Shown: positions 15,859 to 24,692 of the stretch, in pieces
Layout: each line of letters begins with the position of its first letter
How positions within the stretch are numbered: the first letter of the stretch is position 1
Origin: Chloroflexi bacterium HGW-Chloroflexi-10
GTDB taxonomy: Bacteria; Chloroflexota; Anaerolineae; Anaerolineales; Anaerolineaceae
Assembly: GCA_002840755.1 (NCBI GenBank)
Contig: PHBZ01000047.1
Location: forward strand, 1 to 44,503
DNA length: 44,503 nucleotides
Reading direction: 5' to 3'
Position numbers and translations under genes: made by a program
Notes under the pieces: generated by a model
Seen by the model: only the letters and a program-made list of their open reading frames with translations
Database searches by the model: none
What the model was told of the DNA's origin: nothing

Positions 15859-17916
15859 TTATGGAAGGTAACGAAACAGCATGGAACCACCCACTTTGCC
15901 CAGTTTTTCAAGGTGGTCTTCAAAAATAATGATATAAGGCTCACCGGAAATGATGACGTATTCATTAGCGTAAACATATTTCATGTTGATTTTTTTATAG
16001 TATTCTTCTGTTTTAAAGACACGAAGTCCGGTAAAGTATTCCACGGAGTTCATCAATCCATCCAGATTGACAATGGTGCGATCCTGGATAAAGTAAGCAA
16101 TGATACCGCCGCCACTGGAACCAATCACATCGCCGGGCTGAGTGGCAGCTTCAAGCTCGCGGAAACTATCCTGAAAGGCATATCGTTTTTCCGGAGAAAC
16201 AACCAGCGGTACCTGGTGCTCCAGGTAAATGACGAAGTTAACCAGCAGTACCCCAATGATGCCCACCTGGAAAACTTTTAACAAGCGCGGCTTACCCACG
16301 TGCTGTATAACAACCTGGTATAAACTGTCAAATATAATGGCATTGAAAAGCATCAGAAAAATAAATTCGGTAATCCAGTACCAGCCGCGGGTGTTCACAT
16401 AGCGGGTGCCGTTATATTGCATGATCTGAATCAGGCAGCCAGTCAACAGCGGCATCAATGCCAGGTTGTGAAACAGTGGTTTTATTTTTTTGCGCAGGAA
16501 AATGATCAGCAATATGGCTGCTGCTAATCCAATGAGACTCAATACTTTGATCAAGTTATTGTACAGTAATTCGTTTTCGAGTTTAAACCAGAATTCAATA
16601 TCATAAACCAGGCTTTTTGACATCCAGCTAAATAAACCCCACGGTCCGCTTTGAAGATCAGGTGAGTACCCAAAAAAAGCCGGAATTGAGTCGATCGGAC
16701 GCCCATACACCGTGATCAGATTACCCCACCAATGTTTTATCTGGCCGCTTACCGGGGTCCATACACCAAAATAAACACGATTGAAGCTCATGTAGGTTGC
16801 CAACGAGAGTGCAATGGGAGCGGCATAAGCTATTCCATCGTGCAGCCAGGTTTTCCATTGCAGGCTTAAGCTTGCCAGAGGGTCTGCTGTTGGCAGTGGT
16901 GTAGGGGAATTCGAAACAAACAGAAAACCAAAGCGAATCACCAGGGTAAACAATAAAACAAACGCAGCGTCGAAGATCAATACTGCCCGTGGAAAGCCGG
17001 CAATCACACCGGTAATTTGGAGAGTTAACATTACGCCAGCCAATAGCACCGAAGAAACGCCCACTGCCGCTGCGATGCGGATCAGTGTTGCCCAGAGTGA
17101 TTCGCGGCGATTGTGCCCATATAATCCGGCAAAATAAAAGACAATCAGGTGTAAAATAGGGGCCGCCACAGCCATGATCTGAGTGGCATCCAGGTATTGG
17201 GCATAGATCACGCCATAACCCAGGCGCAGGAAAGTGCTGCAAAAGACAGAAATTACTGCTGCCAGAATATCCATTGAAATCAGGTAGCGAAAGGTAGCGG
17301 GTTTAAACAACAACCAGATCCCCATAAAACCAGCCAGGAAAATATTGTCCAGACGGCTGAATATAGCCAGAGTAGCTACAATGCCAATTTGCCAGAGTTT
17401 GGGTGTATTGCCGGAAACGGATTGTAAGCGTTGGATGGTTAAATACAACAGCATCAGCACAAAAAAGGCTGAAATGCCAGATTCCATTCCCTGCATGGTT
17501 GTGGTACCGAAAATCTGGCGGGATAAAGCCCAAAATAAGGAAAAGAAGACGGCTATAAAGGGTGTTAATCGATCTTTGAGTATGCGGTAAACCAGTAAAG
17601 CTGAACCAGCATTGAGCAAAATCGATATCAATACCAGAATACGCAGCGGCAAAATCAAGTCAAAGCGTGCTAAAGCGAAGACGGGTATGCAAACTAACAT
17701 CCATAACGGATGAAAACCGCTGGATCGTCCAATACGGTCAAAGCTAAGTCCATACCCCTCACTGAAATTTTGGGCGGTTTTAAAGTAGTAAAAGGCATCG
17801 TCACTGGCGTACCAGTTTACCAGACTGTTGGCAGGTGTAAAAACAACAAAAAGAGAAGCCAGGACAACTAGCAGAAAGATTTTTTTTTCGGTGGACAAAG
17901 CGAGTAAGCGTTTCAT
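15859..17916 (-). CDS. Polytopic GT-C type glycosyltransferase-like membrane protein
   Basis: The protein has 685 residues and about a dozen hydrophobic segments spread over residues 10-560, followed by a soluble C-terminal part of about 120 residues. The first extracytoplasmic loop holds SDDAFYYFKTAQNFSEGYG and then SGFHPLW; this Asp-Asp plus HPLW arrangement is typical of polyprenyl-phosphate-sugar-dependent GT-C enzymes. It probably transfers a sugar from a lipid carrier to an external acceptor. Donor and acceptor cannot be told. The ribosome site is weak (GGGGAAA). It ends 86 bp before leuS and has its own upstream region carrying the 19-bp repeat. Confidence 0.75.
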   Translation of the reverse strand: MKRLLALSTEKKIFLLVVLASLFVVFTPANSLVNWYASDDAFYYFKTAQNFSEGYGLSFDRIGRSSGFHPLWMLVCIPVFALARFDLILPLRILVLISILLNAGSALLVYRILKDRLTPFIAVFFSLFWALSRQIFGTTTMQGMESGISAFFVLMLLYLTIQRLQSVSGNTPKLWQIGIVATLAIFSRLDNIFLAGFMGIWLLFKPATFRYLISMDILAAVISVFCSTFLRLGYGVIYAQYLDATQIMAVAAPILHLIVFYFAGLYGHNRRESLWATLIRIAAAVGVSSVLLAGVMLTLQITGVIAGFPRAVLIFDAAFVLLFTLVIRFGFLFVSNSPTPLPTADPLASLSLQWKTWLHDGIAYAAPIALSLATYMSFNRVYFGVWTPVSGQIKHWWGNLITVYGRPIDSIPAFFGYSPDLQSGPWGLFSWMSKSLVYDIEFWFKLENELLYNNLIKVLSLIGLAAAILLIIFLRKKIKPLFHNLALMPLLTGCLIQIMQYNGTRYVNTRGWYWITEFIFLMLFNAIIFDSLYQVVIQHVGKPRLLKVFQVGIIGVLLVNFVIYLEHQVPLVVSPEKRYAFQDSFRELEAATQPGDVIGSSGGGIIAYFIQDRTIVNLDGLMNSVEYFTGLRVFKTEEYYKKINMKYVYANEYVIISGEPYIIIFEDHLEKLGKVGGSMLFRYLP

Positions 17917-18008
17917 AAATTGGTTTCCCCGGGTTGTGGTACTGGAATAGGAGGAATTTTATAAGGGGTTGATCGTTAACGGTTGTGCGGCATTATTTGT
18001 TAATTCAC

Positions 18009-18027
18009 CCAATTTTACTTTATAAGA
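18009..18027 (-). repeat. 19-bp repeat upstream of the GT-C gene (copy 2)
   Basis: This is the exact second copy of the 19-mer at 15806-15824, 93 bp before the GT-C start. On the minus strand TTGAAT lies 16 bp before TATAAA, a plausible promoter overlapping the repeat. Nothing else was recognised in 17917-18177. Confidence 0.5.
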
Positions 18028-18177
18028 GGTGATTCAGGGAATTCAAAGAAATATGTACAACTGCAGTGGAATATTCCGAGTGCGCACCATTCATAATTAA
18101 TACGGCTAAAATCCACACCGGACGCCAACTCATTGATGAGATCAGTAAAGTATCGGTTATTTTTTGTAAAGGAAAAT

Positions 18178-18744
18178 TTATAGACTGTCTTTCGTGAAAT
18201 AGGTTGCCTGCAAAAATTGCATCCCTCTCCGTATCTGATCGACCCGCTCCCTGTTCAAAGACCCGATATACCCACCCACTTGTGTTTTATCCACCACCGA
18301 AATCTTCGAAACTTCCACTATACTTTGCCTGGGTAAATTTGCTTCTCCGGCTTCCAGCAACACATTTCCGGGTGACTTTGCCCGCTTTATATTCGACGTC
18401 AATGCACACACAACCACCGTTTGAATACGGCTGCGGTTAAGAATAGAATCCTGAATGACCACATGCGGATGCGTAATGCCTGGTTCTCCTAAGGTTACCC
18501 AGTAAATATCCCCCTGCTGGATAATTGTTGGCCTGGCTGTTTTCTCGACCGCCGATCTTTCTCCTTCGTTTGAGCTGTGCTGATTTTCATCTGGCAGCAC
18601 TTGACCCTGGTAATTCCTGATGAAATTCTCCACCGCCATCTCAAACAACTGACTTCGCGAGATATTGAGCGCTTTTGCCAATGCTTCAGCCTGAGCGTAA
18701 AGTGTCTTTTGAATTGAAATAGTCGTTTTTATCGTTGCAATCAT
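18178..18744 (-). CDS. Single-chain RHH antitoxin - MazF/PemK toxin fusion
   Basis: This 188-residue protein joins two halves normally encoded by separate genes. Residues 1-45 are a ribbon-helix-helix antitoxin-type DNA-binding domain (IKTTISIQKTLYAQAEALAK, then ALNISRSQLFEMAVENFI). Residues 46-80 are a polar linker. Residues 81-185 are a complete MazF/PemK endoribonuclease-type domain: QGDIYWVTLGEP, HPHVVIQD, NRSRIQTVVVCALTSN, PGNVLL, LPRQSIVEVSKISVVDK. The ATG at 18744 is preferred because AAGGGA lies 8 nt upstream and the beta-strand starts at once. An ATG at 18762 overlaps the upstream CPBP stop as ATGA and could also serve. MazF cuts mRNA; whether the fused toxin is active is not known. 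Confidence 0.85.
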   Translation of the reverse strand: MIATIKTTISIQKTLYAQAEALAKALNISRSQLFEMAVENFIRNYQGQVLPDENQHSSNEGERSAVEKTARPTIIQQGDIYWVTLGEPGITHPHVVIQDSILNRSRIQTVVVCALTSNIKRAKSPGNVLLEAGEANLPRQSIVEVSKISVVDKTQVGGYIGSLNRERVDQIRRGMQFLQATYFTKDSL

Positions 18745-18758
18745 GAGCTGATCCCTTT

Positions 18759-19427
18759 TCATGGATACCATCCCAAAAAAATCATAATCAATGCTGCGGT
18801 ATCATAGACTCCATGGGCAATGATGGGAAGCCATAAATTGCGTTGCCGCATCAAATATAATCCTGCCATCACACACCCAAAAAGAAACGTGTCGATAATG
18901 CCGGTTATGCCCTGGTATGCATGACCGTATCCAAATAATACAGAACTGCCAATTGCCGCTGCAATCCAGGCGGCCTGGTTGCGCTCCAAGAGATCTGAGA
19001 TTCGATTGAGCAAATATCCGCGATATACCATTTCCTCACCAAATGCAGCAATTATCCATACCGACACCAGCGAAATGATCAATAATGTTGAGTTGGAGCG
19101 TAGAGACTCAAACTGACTCAGGTCCAGTGGTTTGTTGGTCAGTTTATGCAGCAAAGGAACAATAAGCCACATGGAAATTGCCTGATAGGCCAACCCTGCA
19201 ATTATCCCAAACCCGATCGTGCGCAACCAATTTGTTGGCCGGCTTAACCCAATATATGCCCAACCGCTTTTTCGCAGGCGGAGTGAGAGCCAGCCGATGA
19301 TGAACAGAAAGATTATTGCACTGTTAATAATCCGATTTGCATGAAGGATCTGTAGGATGATGGCAATGAGGAGCTCAACAACAATAACAAGGCGATTGTT
19401 ATGCCAATCTAGGGGTAGGCTTTTCAT
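18759..19427 (-). CDS. CPBP family intramembrane glutamic endopeptidase
   Basis: The protein has 222 residues and about six to eight membrane segments. It has the three CPBP/Abi motifs: EEMVYRG (EExxxR) at about 130-136, FGYGH (FxxxH) at about 165-169, and the third motif HGVYD near 205-209. Family members include CAAX-prenyl proteases and bacteriocin-immunity proteins. An AGGAG lies 9-10 nt before the ATG. It directly precedes and overlaps or abuts the RHH-MazF fusion, so the two are probably translated from one mRNA. A decayed copy lies at 21353-21846. Confidence 0.88.
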   Translation of the reverse strand: MKSLPLDWHNNRLVIVVELLIAIILQILHANRIINSAIIFLFIIGWLSLRLRKSGWAYIGLSRPTNWLRTIGFGIIAGLAYQAISMWLIVPLLHKLTNKPLDLSQFESLRSNSTLLIISLVSVWIIAAFGEEMVYRGYLLNRISDLLERNQAAWIAAAIGSSVLFGYGHAYQGITGIIDTFLFGCVMAGLYLMRQRNLWLPIIAHGVYDTAALIMIFLGWYP

Positions 19428-19595
19428 ATCAGACTCGCTCCTGAACTGGTTCCTATCTTTGCAGATGGATGAACAGAAAAACTCAAGGTGACTTGCGATT
19501 TTTTTGCATTACAGCACCCTTTTGGCTAAACGCGCCCGCTGTTGTGGGGGAGTGTGCTTTGAGCGATCGAATTCTCCATAGAGGTGAATCGATAC

Positions 19596-20624
19596 TCACC
19601 ATCGAAACGGATGAGCTCCCTGGTATTCGATATATGGGACCGTGACAGACCCGGCTGGGGCGACAGCGTCCAATGCGTCGAGTTCTTCTTTGGATAGTGT
19701 AATCTTCATCGCTGAGAGCGAGTCTCTCAGTTGTTCAGGGATGCGTGGCCCAATAATCGGGCTGGTGATCCCTGGTCGGGACAGACACCATGCCAGCGCT
19801 AACGCATATCCAGAAACCTGTTTTTCTTGAGCAAGGGATAAAACCGCTTCCTGAACATCGAATACACGTTCCTGGCTGAAGTCTTCCTTGTAAAAACCTC
19901 TCCAGAATGCCTCGTAGCGCGAGCCGCTTGGGGCAGGCTGGCCACGCTGGTACTTTGCCGCAAAAAAGCCGCCTGCACTCGGCGCCCAGGGGAATAAAGC
20001 AATACCGTATGTTTGCGCCATAGGGATCAACTCGCGTTCAATCCGCCGGTCGAGCAGGTTGTAAGGTGGTTGTTCGCTGATGAAACGGTTAAGGTGGTAT
20101 TCCTTTGCTGCCCATAACGCTTCCAGAAATTCCCAGGCAGCAAAGCCGCTTGTGCCAATATAGCGTACCTTGCCAGAACGAATCAGGTCATCCAGCGCGC
20201 GCAGGCTTTCGTCAATTGGGATATCCGTATTGACTCCGTGCAACTGGTACAGATCAATGGTATCGGTGTTGAGTCTTTTCAGCGAGGCTTCACACTGTAC
20301 GACAATGTGCCTTCGTGAATTGCCTTGTGCATTTGGGTCGTCACCCATCGGGTAATGAACTTTGGTCGCCAGAATAACCTGCTCACGTTTCTCACCCAGC
20401 AGCGCACGGCCAACGATTTCCTCGCTGCGTCCGCGACCAACATCAAAATTTAGTGGTTCGTGCCCATAAACGTTTGCGGTGTCGATGAAATTGATTCCGG
20501 CATCCAACGCCTCGTGAATGATGCGCGTTGATTCCCCTTCTTCTTGCCGTCCACCAAAATTCATACACCCAAGGCACAACCGGCTGACTTTAATGCCCGT
20601 TCGACCTAAATTTGTATATTCCAT
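19596..20624 (-). CDS. Aldo/keto reductase
   Basis: The protein has 342 residues and the (beta/alpha)8 NAD(P)H-dependent reductase fold. The start MEYTNLGRTGIKVSRLCLGC is family-typical. The catalytic tetrad is visible as D and Y in DTANVYG, K in LATKVHYP, and H in LYQLHG. The cofactor-binding end contains PIIGPRIPEQL. Length matches the AKR families that include YajO and YhdN-like enzymes. It stands alone; the physiological substrate cannot be read from sequence. Confidence 0.92.
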   Translation of the reverse strand: MEYTNLGRTGIKVSRLCLGCMNFGGRQEEGESTRIIHEALDAGINFIDTANVYGHEPLNFDVGRGRSEEIVGRALLGEKREQVILATKVHYPMGDDPNAQGNSRRHIVVQCEASLKRLNTDTIDLYQLHGVNTDIPIDESLRALDDLIRSGKVRYIGTSGFAAWEFLEALWAAKEYHLNRFISEQPPYNLLDRRIERELIPMAQTYGIALFPWAPSAGGFFAAKYQRGQPAPSGSRYEAFWRGFYKEDFSQERVFDVQEAVLSLAQEKQVSGYALALAWCLSRPGITSPIIGPRIPEQLRDSLSAMKITLSKEELDALDAVAPAGSVTVPYIEYQGAHPFRW

Positions 20625-20676
20625 AAATTCCTCCTGCTTTTTTTTCTAAGAAGGACAATAATTGAATTATACAATT

Positions 20677-21207
20677 TTATTGTTCCGGATTCTCAAGTAT
20701 TCCATAAGCGAAACAATCGTGCCAGATCGGATTATTATTCACATCTCTTCTGAAAAAAGCTTTATTCTCAAAATACCCTTCTCTTTTCATGCCAATTTTT
20801 TCTAGCACCTTCCAGGATGCTGTATTCAAAGGGTTGCAATAAGCATTAATGCGATGGGCCCTCAATTTATTGAATCCATATGCCAGAATTCTTTTGGAAG
20901 CTTCCGTACAATACCCATGGTTATGATATTTGGGATTAAAGATATACCCCAATTCCCATGTTAAAAATTCTTCTGGCTCAGTTTGATGAAAATAGATGTG
21001 TCCAATCATCTTATTGTTGGATTTCAATACAACGGCAAAAAAGTCATTTGTTGTTGATCTTTCTTTTGTCATTTTTTCGGCATCTTGCATGCTTATTGGT
21101 TCACCAGGCTCAAAATCATATATCTCTGGCAAAGAAAGATATTCAAATAAGTCTTTTGAATCAAGAAGGCTGAACTTTCTAATCAGCAAACGGTCTGTTT
21201 CTAGCAT
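20677..21207 (-). CDS. RimJ/RimL-type GNAT acetyltransferase
   Basis: This 176-residue protein starts MLETDRLLIRKFSLLDSKDL, the hallmark N-terminus of the RimJ/RimL-like GNAT group. It contains WELGYIFNPKYHNHGYCTEA (motif A) and NTASWKVLEKIGMKREG (motif B). The substrate may be a protein N-terminus or a small amine; not determined. Codon use is more AT-rich than the flanking reductase, which fits recent acquisition. It ends 52 bp after the aldo/keto reductase start, so it may be the first gene of a pair with it. Confidence 0.88.
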   Translation of the reverse strand: MLETDRLLIRKFSLLDSKDLFEYLSLPEIYDFEPGEPISMQDAEKMTKERSTTNDFFAVVLKSNNKMIGHIYFHQTEPEEFLTWELGYIFNPKYHNHGYCTEASKRILAYGFNKLRAHRINAYCNPLNTASWKVLEKIGMKREGYFENKAFFRRDVNNNPIWHDCFAYGILENPEQ

Positions 21208-21352
21208 TCGCTTTTCCTTTTACGGTCGCAGGATATTCGTACAATAAACCAATATGCAATTCCCTGAACCGTTGTAATTTTGCACGATCCGGTTTATTTG
21301 AAGAAAGTATACTTTAAATTTGCGGGTGACATGCGGATATTAACCCTCGATT

Positions 21353-21846
21353 TCATGGTTACCATCCCAAAAAAATCATAATCAATGCTGTGGTATCGTA
21401 GACTCCATGGGCGATTATTGGAATCCACAAATTTCGTTGCCGCATTAAATACAAGCCTGCCATCATACATCAAAAAGAAAACGTGTCGATAATGCCGGTT
21501 ATACCCTGATACACATGACCGAAGCCAAATAATAAAAAACTGCCAATTGCCGCTGCAATCCAACCGGCACGGTTGCGCCTGAAAAGATCCGTGATTTGGT
21601 TGAGTAAATAACCCCGATTCGCCAGTTCTTCACCAAATGCAGCCATTATCCCAAATTTGATCGTGCGCAATCAATTTTTTGGTCAGCTTAACCTGATATG
21701 TGCCCAACCGCTTTTACGCAGCCGGAGTGAGAGCCAGCTAATGATGAATAGAAAGACACTGCACTGGAAATGATTTGAGCGGCATGAAGTATTTGGAGAA
21801 TTACGTCAATGAGAATTTCAATAATAATAATAACAAGTTGGTTTTA
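21353..21846 (-). pseudogene. Decayed second copy of the CPBP protease gene
   Basis: The sequence aligns along its length with the intact CPBP gene at 18759-19427, but the reading frame is broken several times. The EE (GEELANRGYLL) and H (FGFGHVYQG) motifs are still visible. It lacks the segment equivalent to intact positions 19048-19197, exactly 150 bp, which in the intact gene is bounded by two GCAATTATCC direct repeats. The start codon is lost near 21846, and a small indel near 21470 breaks the C-terminal part. No MazF-like gene follows this copy. Confidence 0.85.
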
Positions 21847-21909
21847 AGTAGAACGGTTTCAACAAGATCACGCCACGTCTGCTGAGGTTTATTCAAAGTA
21901 TTTTTTCTT

Positions 21910-23052
21910 TCATGCAGAAAAGTCAGACAATAATGTGTAGGCTTCATTCGCCATTGTCACTTCAAAACAATTTGATACATTGATGTGTTCCGTATAATTT
22001 TTCACAATCATATCGCTGTGCTTAAGCGCTTCACCTAACTGCAAAACCTGAAACAAACCAACTCGCAGTGCGGCTGATGCAGTAAACCCGAAACGCACCT
22101 GTTGGGGGTCAACCCGGCAGCCGCTATCCCGCAGTCCTTCGACGTAGTATTCAAACAGAACCTCGGTTATCTCATCCTGTGCGGTCCCTTTTAAATTCAT
22201 TTGAGCACCGAAAACAAGCTGTCCCAGGTCATCTCCCAGCGGTTCTACACCCATCAGTGCCCAATCCAGCGCAACAGTTTGCTCCTGGCCATCAGACAAA
22301 CGACGGGATATGAAATTGGTAGGGTAGGTATCACCATGGCAGATCGTTTTGGGTAAAAGGTCCAGCGTGGCAAGAAAACGCTCGTTCTCCAAGAGCATAC
22401 GCCGGAAAGAATTTGCTTCAGGCCTGGGGTAACGCTGCAGTACACGCGGATTTTCCCACGGGATAGTTTTCCAATGGTCGATTAAGTTAACCCAATTTCG
22501 GTTGCGCTGCATACCAAACCAGGGATAAGACGGTATGGTTGCCTCGGATGAATAAATGCCATTGAACCTGCCCAAGTGACGCGCGGTTAAGGCGTAACGC
22601 TCCAAAGACCACGCTCCATTGCTGGAGTCGCTGATATCTTCCAGCCACAGCATACCTATATTTCCAGGTAGTTCGATCGCCTCATAGCACCGTGGCGCGA
22701 CCAACCCATCTGGAAGAGAATTGAGCAGGCCAGATTGATAAATCAAAAGCTCACGTTTCCAGTAGTTCCAGTGAGTCTGATCATCACTTCCACCCATGTT
22801 CACCAGGCCCAAATTCGCCGGGGATTGCAAGATTTTCAGGATAACAGACCAGTTAACCTGCTCACCATGCTCTTGTCCGCTGCCCTGAAATCGGTAAAGA
22901 CCAACACTCACCGGGTTTCCTATGCCGCCGCCAAGCTGGTTCATCTGCCAATCTTGAATCTCGAATGATTCGCGCCGCAAGGATCGTCGAACGATTGCGT
23001 TCAACTGATCCCTATCGATGGATTGATGGATTGAATGATCAACTTTTTCCAT
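21910..23052 (-). CDS. Aminoglycoside phosphotransferase (APH)-family kinase-like protein
   Basis: The protein has 380 residues and a protein-kinase-like fold. The catalytic loop is ICHGDTYPTNF (Brenner-type HGDxxxxN) and the metal-binding DFG-equivalent is DWALMGVEPLGDDL. An N-terminal glycine-rich segment GGGIGNPVS corresponds to the nucleotide-binding loop. Many such proteins phosphorylate small molecules other than aminoglycosides, so resistance should not be assumed. The start at 23052 is supported by length and the absence of other starts. It is a single gene with its promoter in 23053-23240; TTGTCT-N15-TATACT is a weak candidate on the minus strand. Confidence 0.85.
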   Translation of the reverse strand: MEKVDHSIHQSIDRDQLNAIVRRSLRRESFEIQDWQMNQLGGGIGNPVSVGLYRFQGSGQEHGEQVNWSVILKILQSPANLGLVNMGGSDDQTHWNYWKRELLIYQSGLLNSLPDGLVAPRCYEAIELPGNIGMLWLEDISDSSNGAWSLERYALTARHLGRFNGIYSSEATIPSYPWFGMQRNRNWVNLIDHWKTIPWENPRVLQRYPRPEANSFRRMLLENERFLATLDLLPKTICHGDTYPTNFISRRLSDGQEQTVALDWALMGVEPLGDDLGQLVFGAQMNLKGTAQDEITEVLFEYYVEGLRDSGCRVDPQQVRFGFTASAALRVGLFQVLQLGEALKHSDMIVKNYTEHINVSNCFEVTMANEAYTLLSDFSA

Positions 23053-23120
23053 AGTCTCTCGTACTTTAAACCAATTTATTATCCGGGCTACCGATCCGTT
23101 AGATTGATGATGTTAGGCCA

Positions 23121-23132
23121 TTACCCGGGTAA
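23121..23132. repeat. 12-bp palindrome upstream of the APH gene
   Basis: TTACCCGGGTAA is a perfect dyad about 69 bp before the APH start. It may be an operator; there is no other support. Confidence 0.3.
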
Positions 23133-23372
23133 AGGTTGTATATTTATGGGTATATCCCAGATAGCTGTTCCCAAACACAGATTTGTTGACAAGATTAGTA
23201 TAACATTGACTGGGTGCAGACAAAACGATAACAATGGACATAGTGTTTTAGGGAATGAAGTATTAACCAGGCTATTTATGTTTTAAAGCAAGATTTGTAT
23301 CAAAAAATATATATCCAATGCATATACAAAACCCGGTCAGATGGCTGATGTTGTTTCGGTTGGGTAAGAGAT

Positions 23373-23390
23373 ATACTATTTGAATAGTAT
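23373..23390. promoter_or_regulatory. 18-bp near-perfect palindrome at a putative promoter
   Basis: ATACTATT-TG-AATAGTAT has perfect 8-bp arms. It overlaps a candidate plus-strand -10 box TACTAT that follows TTGTTT by 17 bp, so it could be an operator controlling the leader ORF and the acetyltransferase downstream. Confidence 0.5.
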
Positions 23391-23412
23391 TCCTTTGATA
23401 TAAGGAGGCGTT

Positions 23413-23454
23413 ATGTTTGGTAACCTCTTTGCCTGGAATCGCCGGATTTCATAA
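23413..23454 (+). CDS. Possible 13-residue leader peptide upstream of the double-GNAT gene
   Basis: ATG-to-TAA frame encoding MFGNLFAWNRRIS, preceded by TAAGGAGG 5 nt before the ATG, the strongest ribosome site in this part of the window. Its bases 23424-23431 (CCTCTTTG) are exactly complementary to CAAAGAGG at 23689-23696, the ribosome site of the acetyltransferase. A translational attenuator is therefore possible. No homologue is known to me; it may also be a chance ORF. Confidence 0.45.
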   Translation: MFGNLFAWNRRIS

Positions 23455-23702
23455 GGCACCTATAAACCCATCTGTGTTGTCATAAACTGATTTACCCTGC
23501 CCACAAGGAAGGGTAAGACGCTGTTTCCATCCGGGATGCCAATGTTCGTGGCTTGCGGATGTGCTGACTGATCGCGTGTAACAAAAAACAAGCCTGCCTG
23601 AAATCTGGTGATGGAATGACGCCGGACCCATCCTTTGGATAACCGCGAAGGATGGGTATTGAACCATTTGCTTTAAATGACTTTAAAACAAAGAGGATAT
23701 CG
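23455..23702 (+). other. Structured leader region before the double-GNAT gene
   Basis: This is 248 bases without a gene but with three hairpins. TTACCCT/AGGGTAA is at 23492-23516. A nested stem CATCCG/CGGATG with inner GCCA/TGGC is at 23528-23561. A perfect 10-bp stem ACCCATCCTT/AAGGATGGGT is at 23626-23657. None is followed by a T-tract, so they are not ordinary terminators. Confidence 0.5.
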
Positions 23703-24662
23703 ATGAATTTAAACTATACTCTCAAACCGTCCACGCTTTCATTTAGCTCACGGTTGTATTGGGATGAATCGGATCTGTTGAACATGCTGGATATGCTGAT
23801 GCAGGCGCGCTCGCGCACCAGTGACTGGCGTTACTGGCATGTTGGTGAGTTGTTATGGGTGTTCTTTATGGTGGATTGCCATCTCAATCCACAGGAATGT
23901 ATTCGCCTCTGGCATTCCGCCGAGGGCAAGTTGATCGGTTTTGCGATTTTAGGAGAGGACCCCAATTTCGACTGCCAGGTACTGCCTGAATATGAATGGC
24001 GCGGAATTGAACATGAGGCGTTGGTCTGGGTGGAAACACGTTTGGTTGAATTGCGCCGGCAGGACGCGCAGCAATGGGGCGGTCATTTGGTTAGCGGTGC
24101 ACGACAGGACGACCCAAAAAGAATTGCTTTTCTTGAACAGCGCGGGTTTCGCTATTGCGGCGATTTCGCTGAGGTCAATATGCTGCGCTCAATGGAGCAG
24201 CCAATCCCATCTCCTTTGCTGCCTGCTGGATGCCAGGTGCGTGCGCTGGCTGAAACTGGCGAAATTGCCGAACGTGCTGCCATACAGCGAGCAGTATGGC
24301 AACCGTGGTCGGTAGGCAACGTCAGCGCTGAGCAGTATGCCCGTTTTATGCGGTTGCCTGGTTACCGGCGTGATCTGGATGTGGTCACTGTTGCAGCCGA
24401 TGGCGCCATGGCCGCGTACGTGAATGGCTGGCTGGACCCGCTTAATCGCATCGGTGATTTTGGACCGGTAGGCGCCCATCCGGCCTACCGTCGTCAGGGG
24501 TTGACGCGCGCCGCATTACTCGAGTCCATGCGTCAGATGCAAGCTCTTGGGATGGAGCGTGTGTGTATTTCCACCGGAGTTTCCAATGAGGCGGCCATCC
24601 GCCTCTACGAATCGATTGGCTTCCGGGTGGTGAACCGCTATCTCGATTATGTGAAAGAATAG
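23703..24662 (+). CDS. Tandem-GNAT acetyltransferase
   Basis: The protein has 319 residues with two GNAT-like halves. The N-terminal half (about 1-155) is degenerate, with IGFAILGEDPN and FLEQRGFRY. The C-terminal half (about 170-319) has a clear acetyl-CoA motif RRQGLTRAALLE and the end motif RLYESIGFRVVNRY. The arrangement resembles mycothiol-synthase-like double GNATs, but the substrate is unknown. An upstream ATG at 23652 is in frame; the ATG at 23703 is chosen because AAAGAGG stands 6 nt before it. It is the only plus-strand gene between 8392 and 38492 and ends at a strong bidirectional terminator. Confidence 0.88.
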   Translation: MNLNYTLKPSTLSFSSRLYWDESDLLNMLDMLMQARSRTSDWRYWHVGELLWVFFMVDCHLNPQECIRLWHSAEGKLIGFAILGEDPNFDCQVLPEYEWRGIEHEALVWVETRLVELRRQDAQQWGGHLVSGARQDDPKRIAFLEQRGFRYCGDFAEVNMLRSMEQPIPSPLLPAGCQVRALAETGEIAERAAIQRAVWQPWSVGNVSAEQYARFMRLPGYRRDLDVVTVAADGAMAAYVNGWLDPLNRIGDFGPVGAHPAYRRQGLTRAALLESMRQMQALGMERVCISTGVSNEAAIRLYESIGFRVVNRYLDYVKE

Positions 24663-24692
24663 CGTCCATTATAGGAAAGTATTGATAACTCA

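Noticed and set aside
23626..23657. T-box-like sequence (TGGATAACCGCG inside a hairpin loop)
   Set aside because: The T-box core has no TA insertion, and no stem I or specifier loop was found; the downstream gene is an acetyltransferase, not an amino-acid gene.
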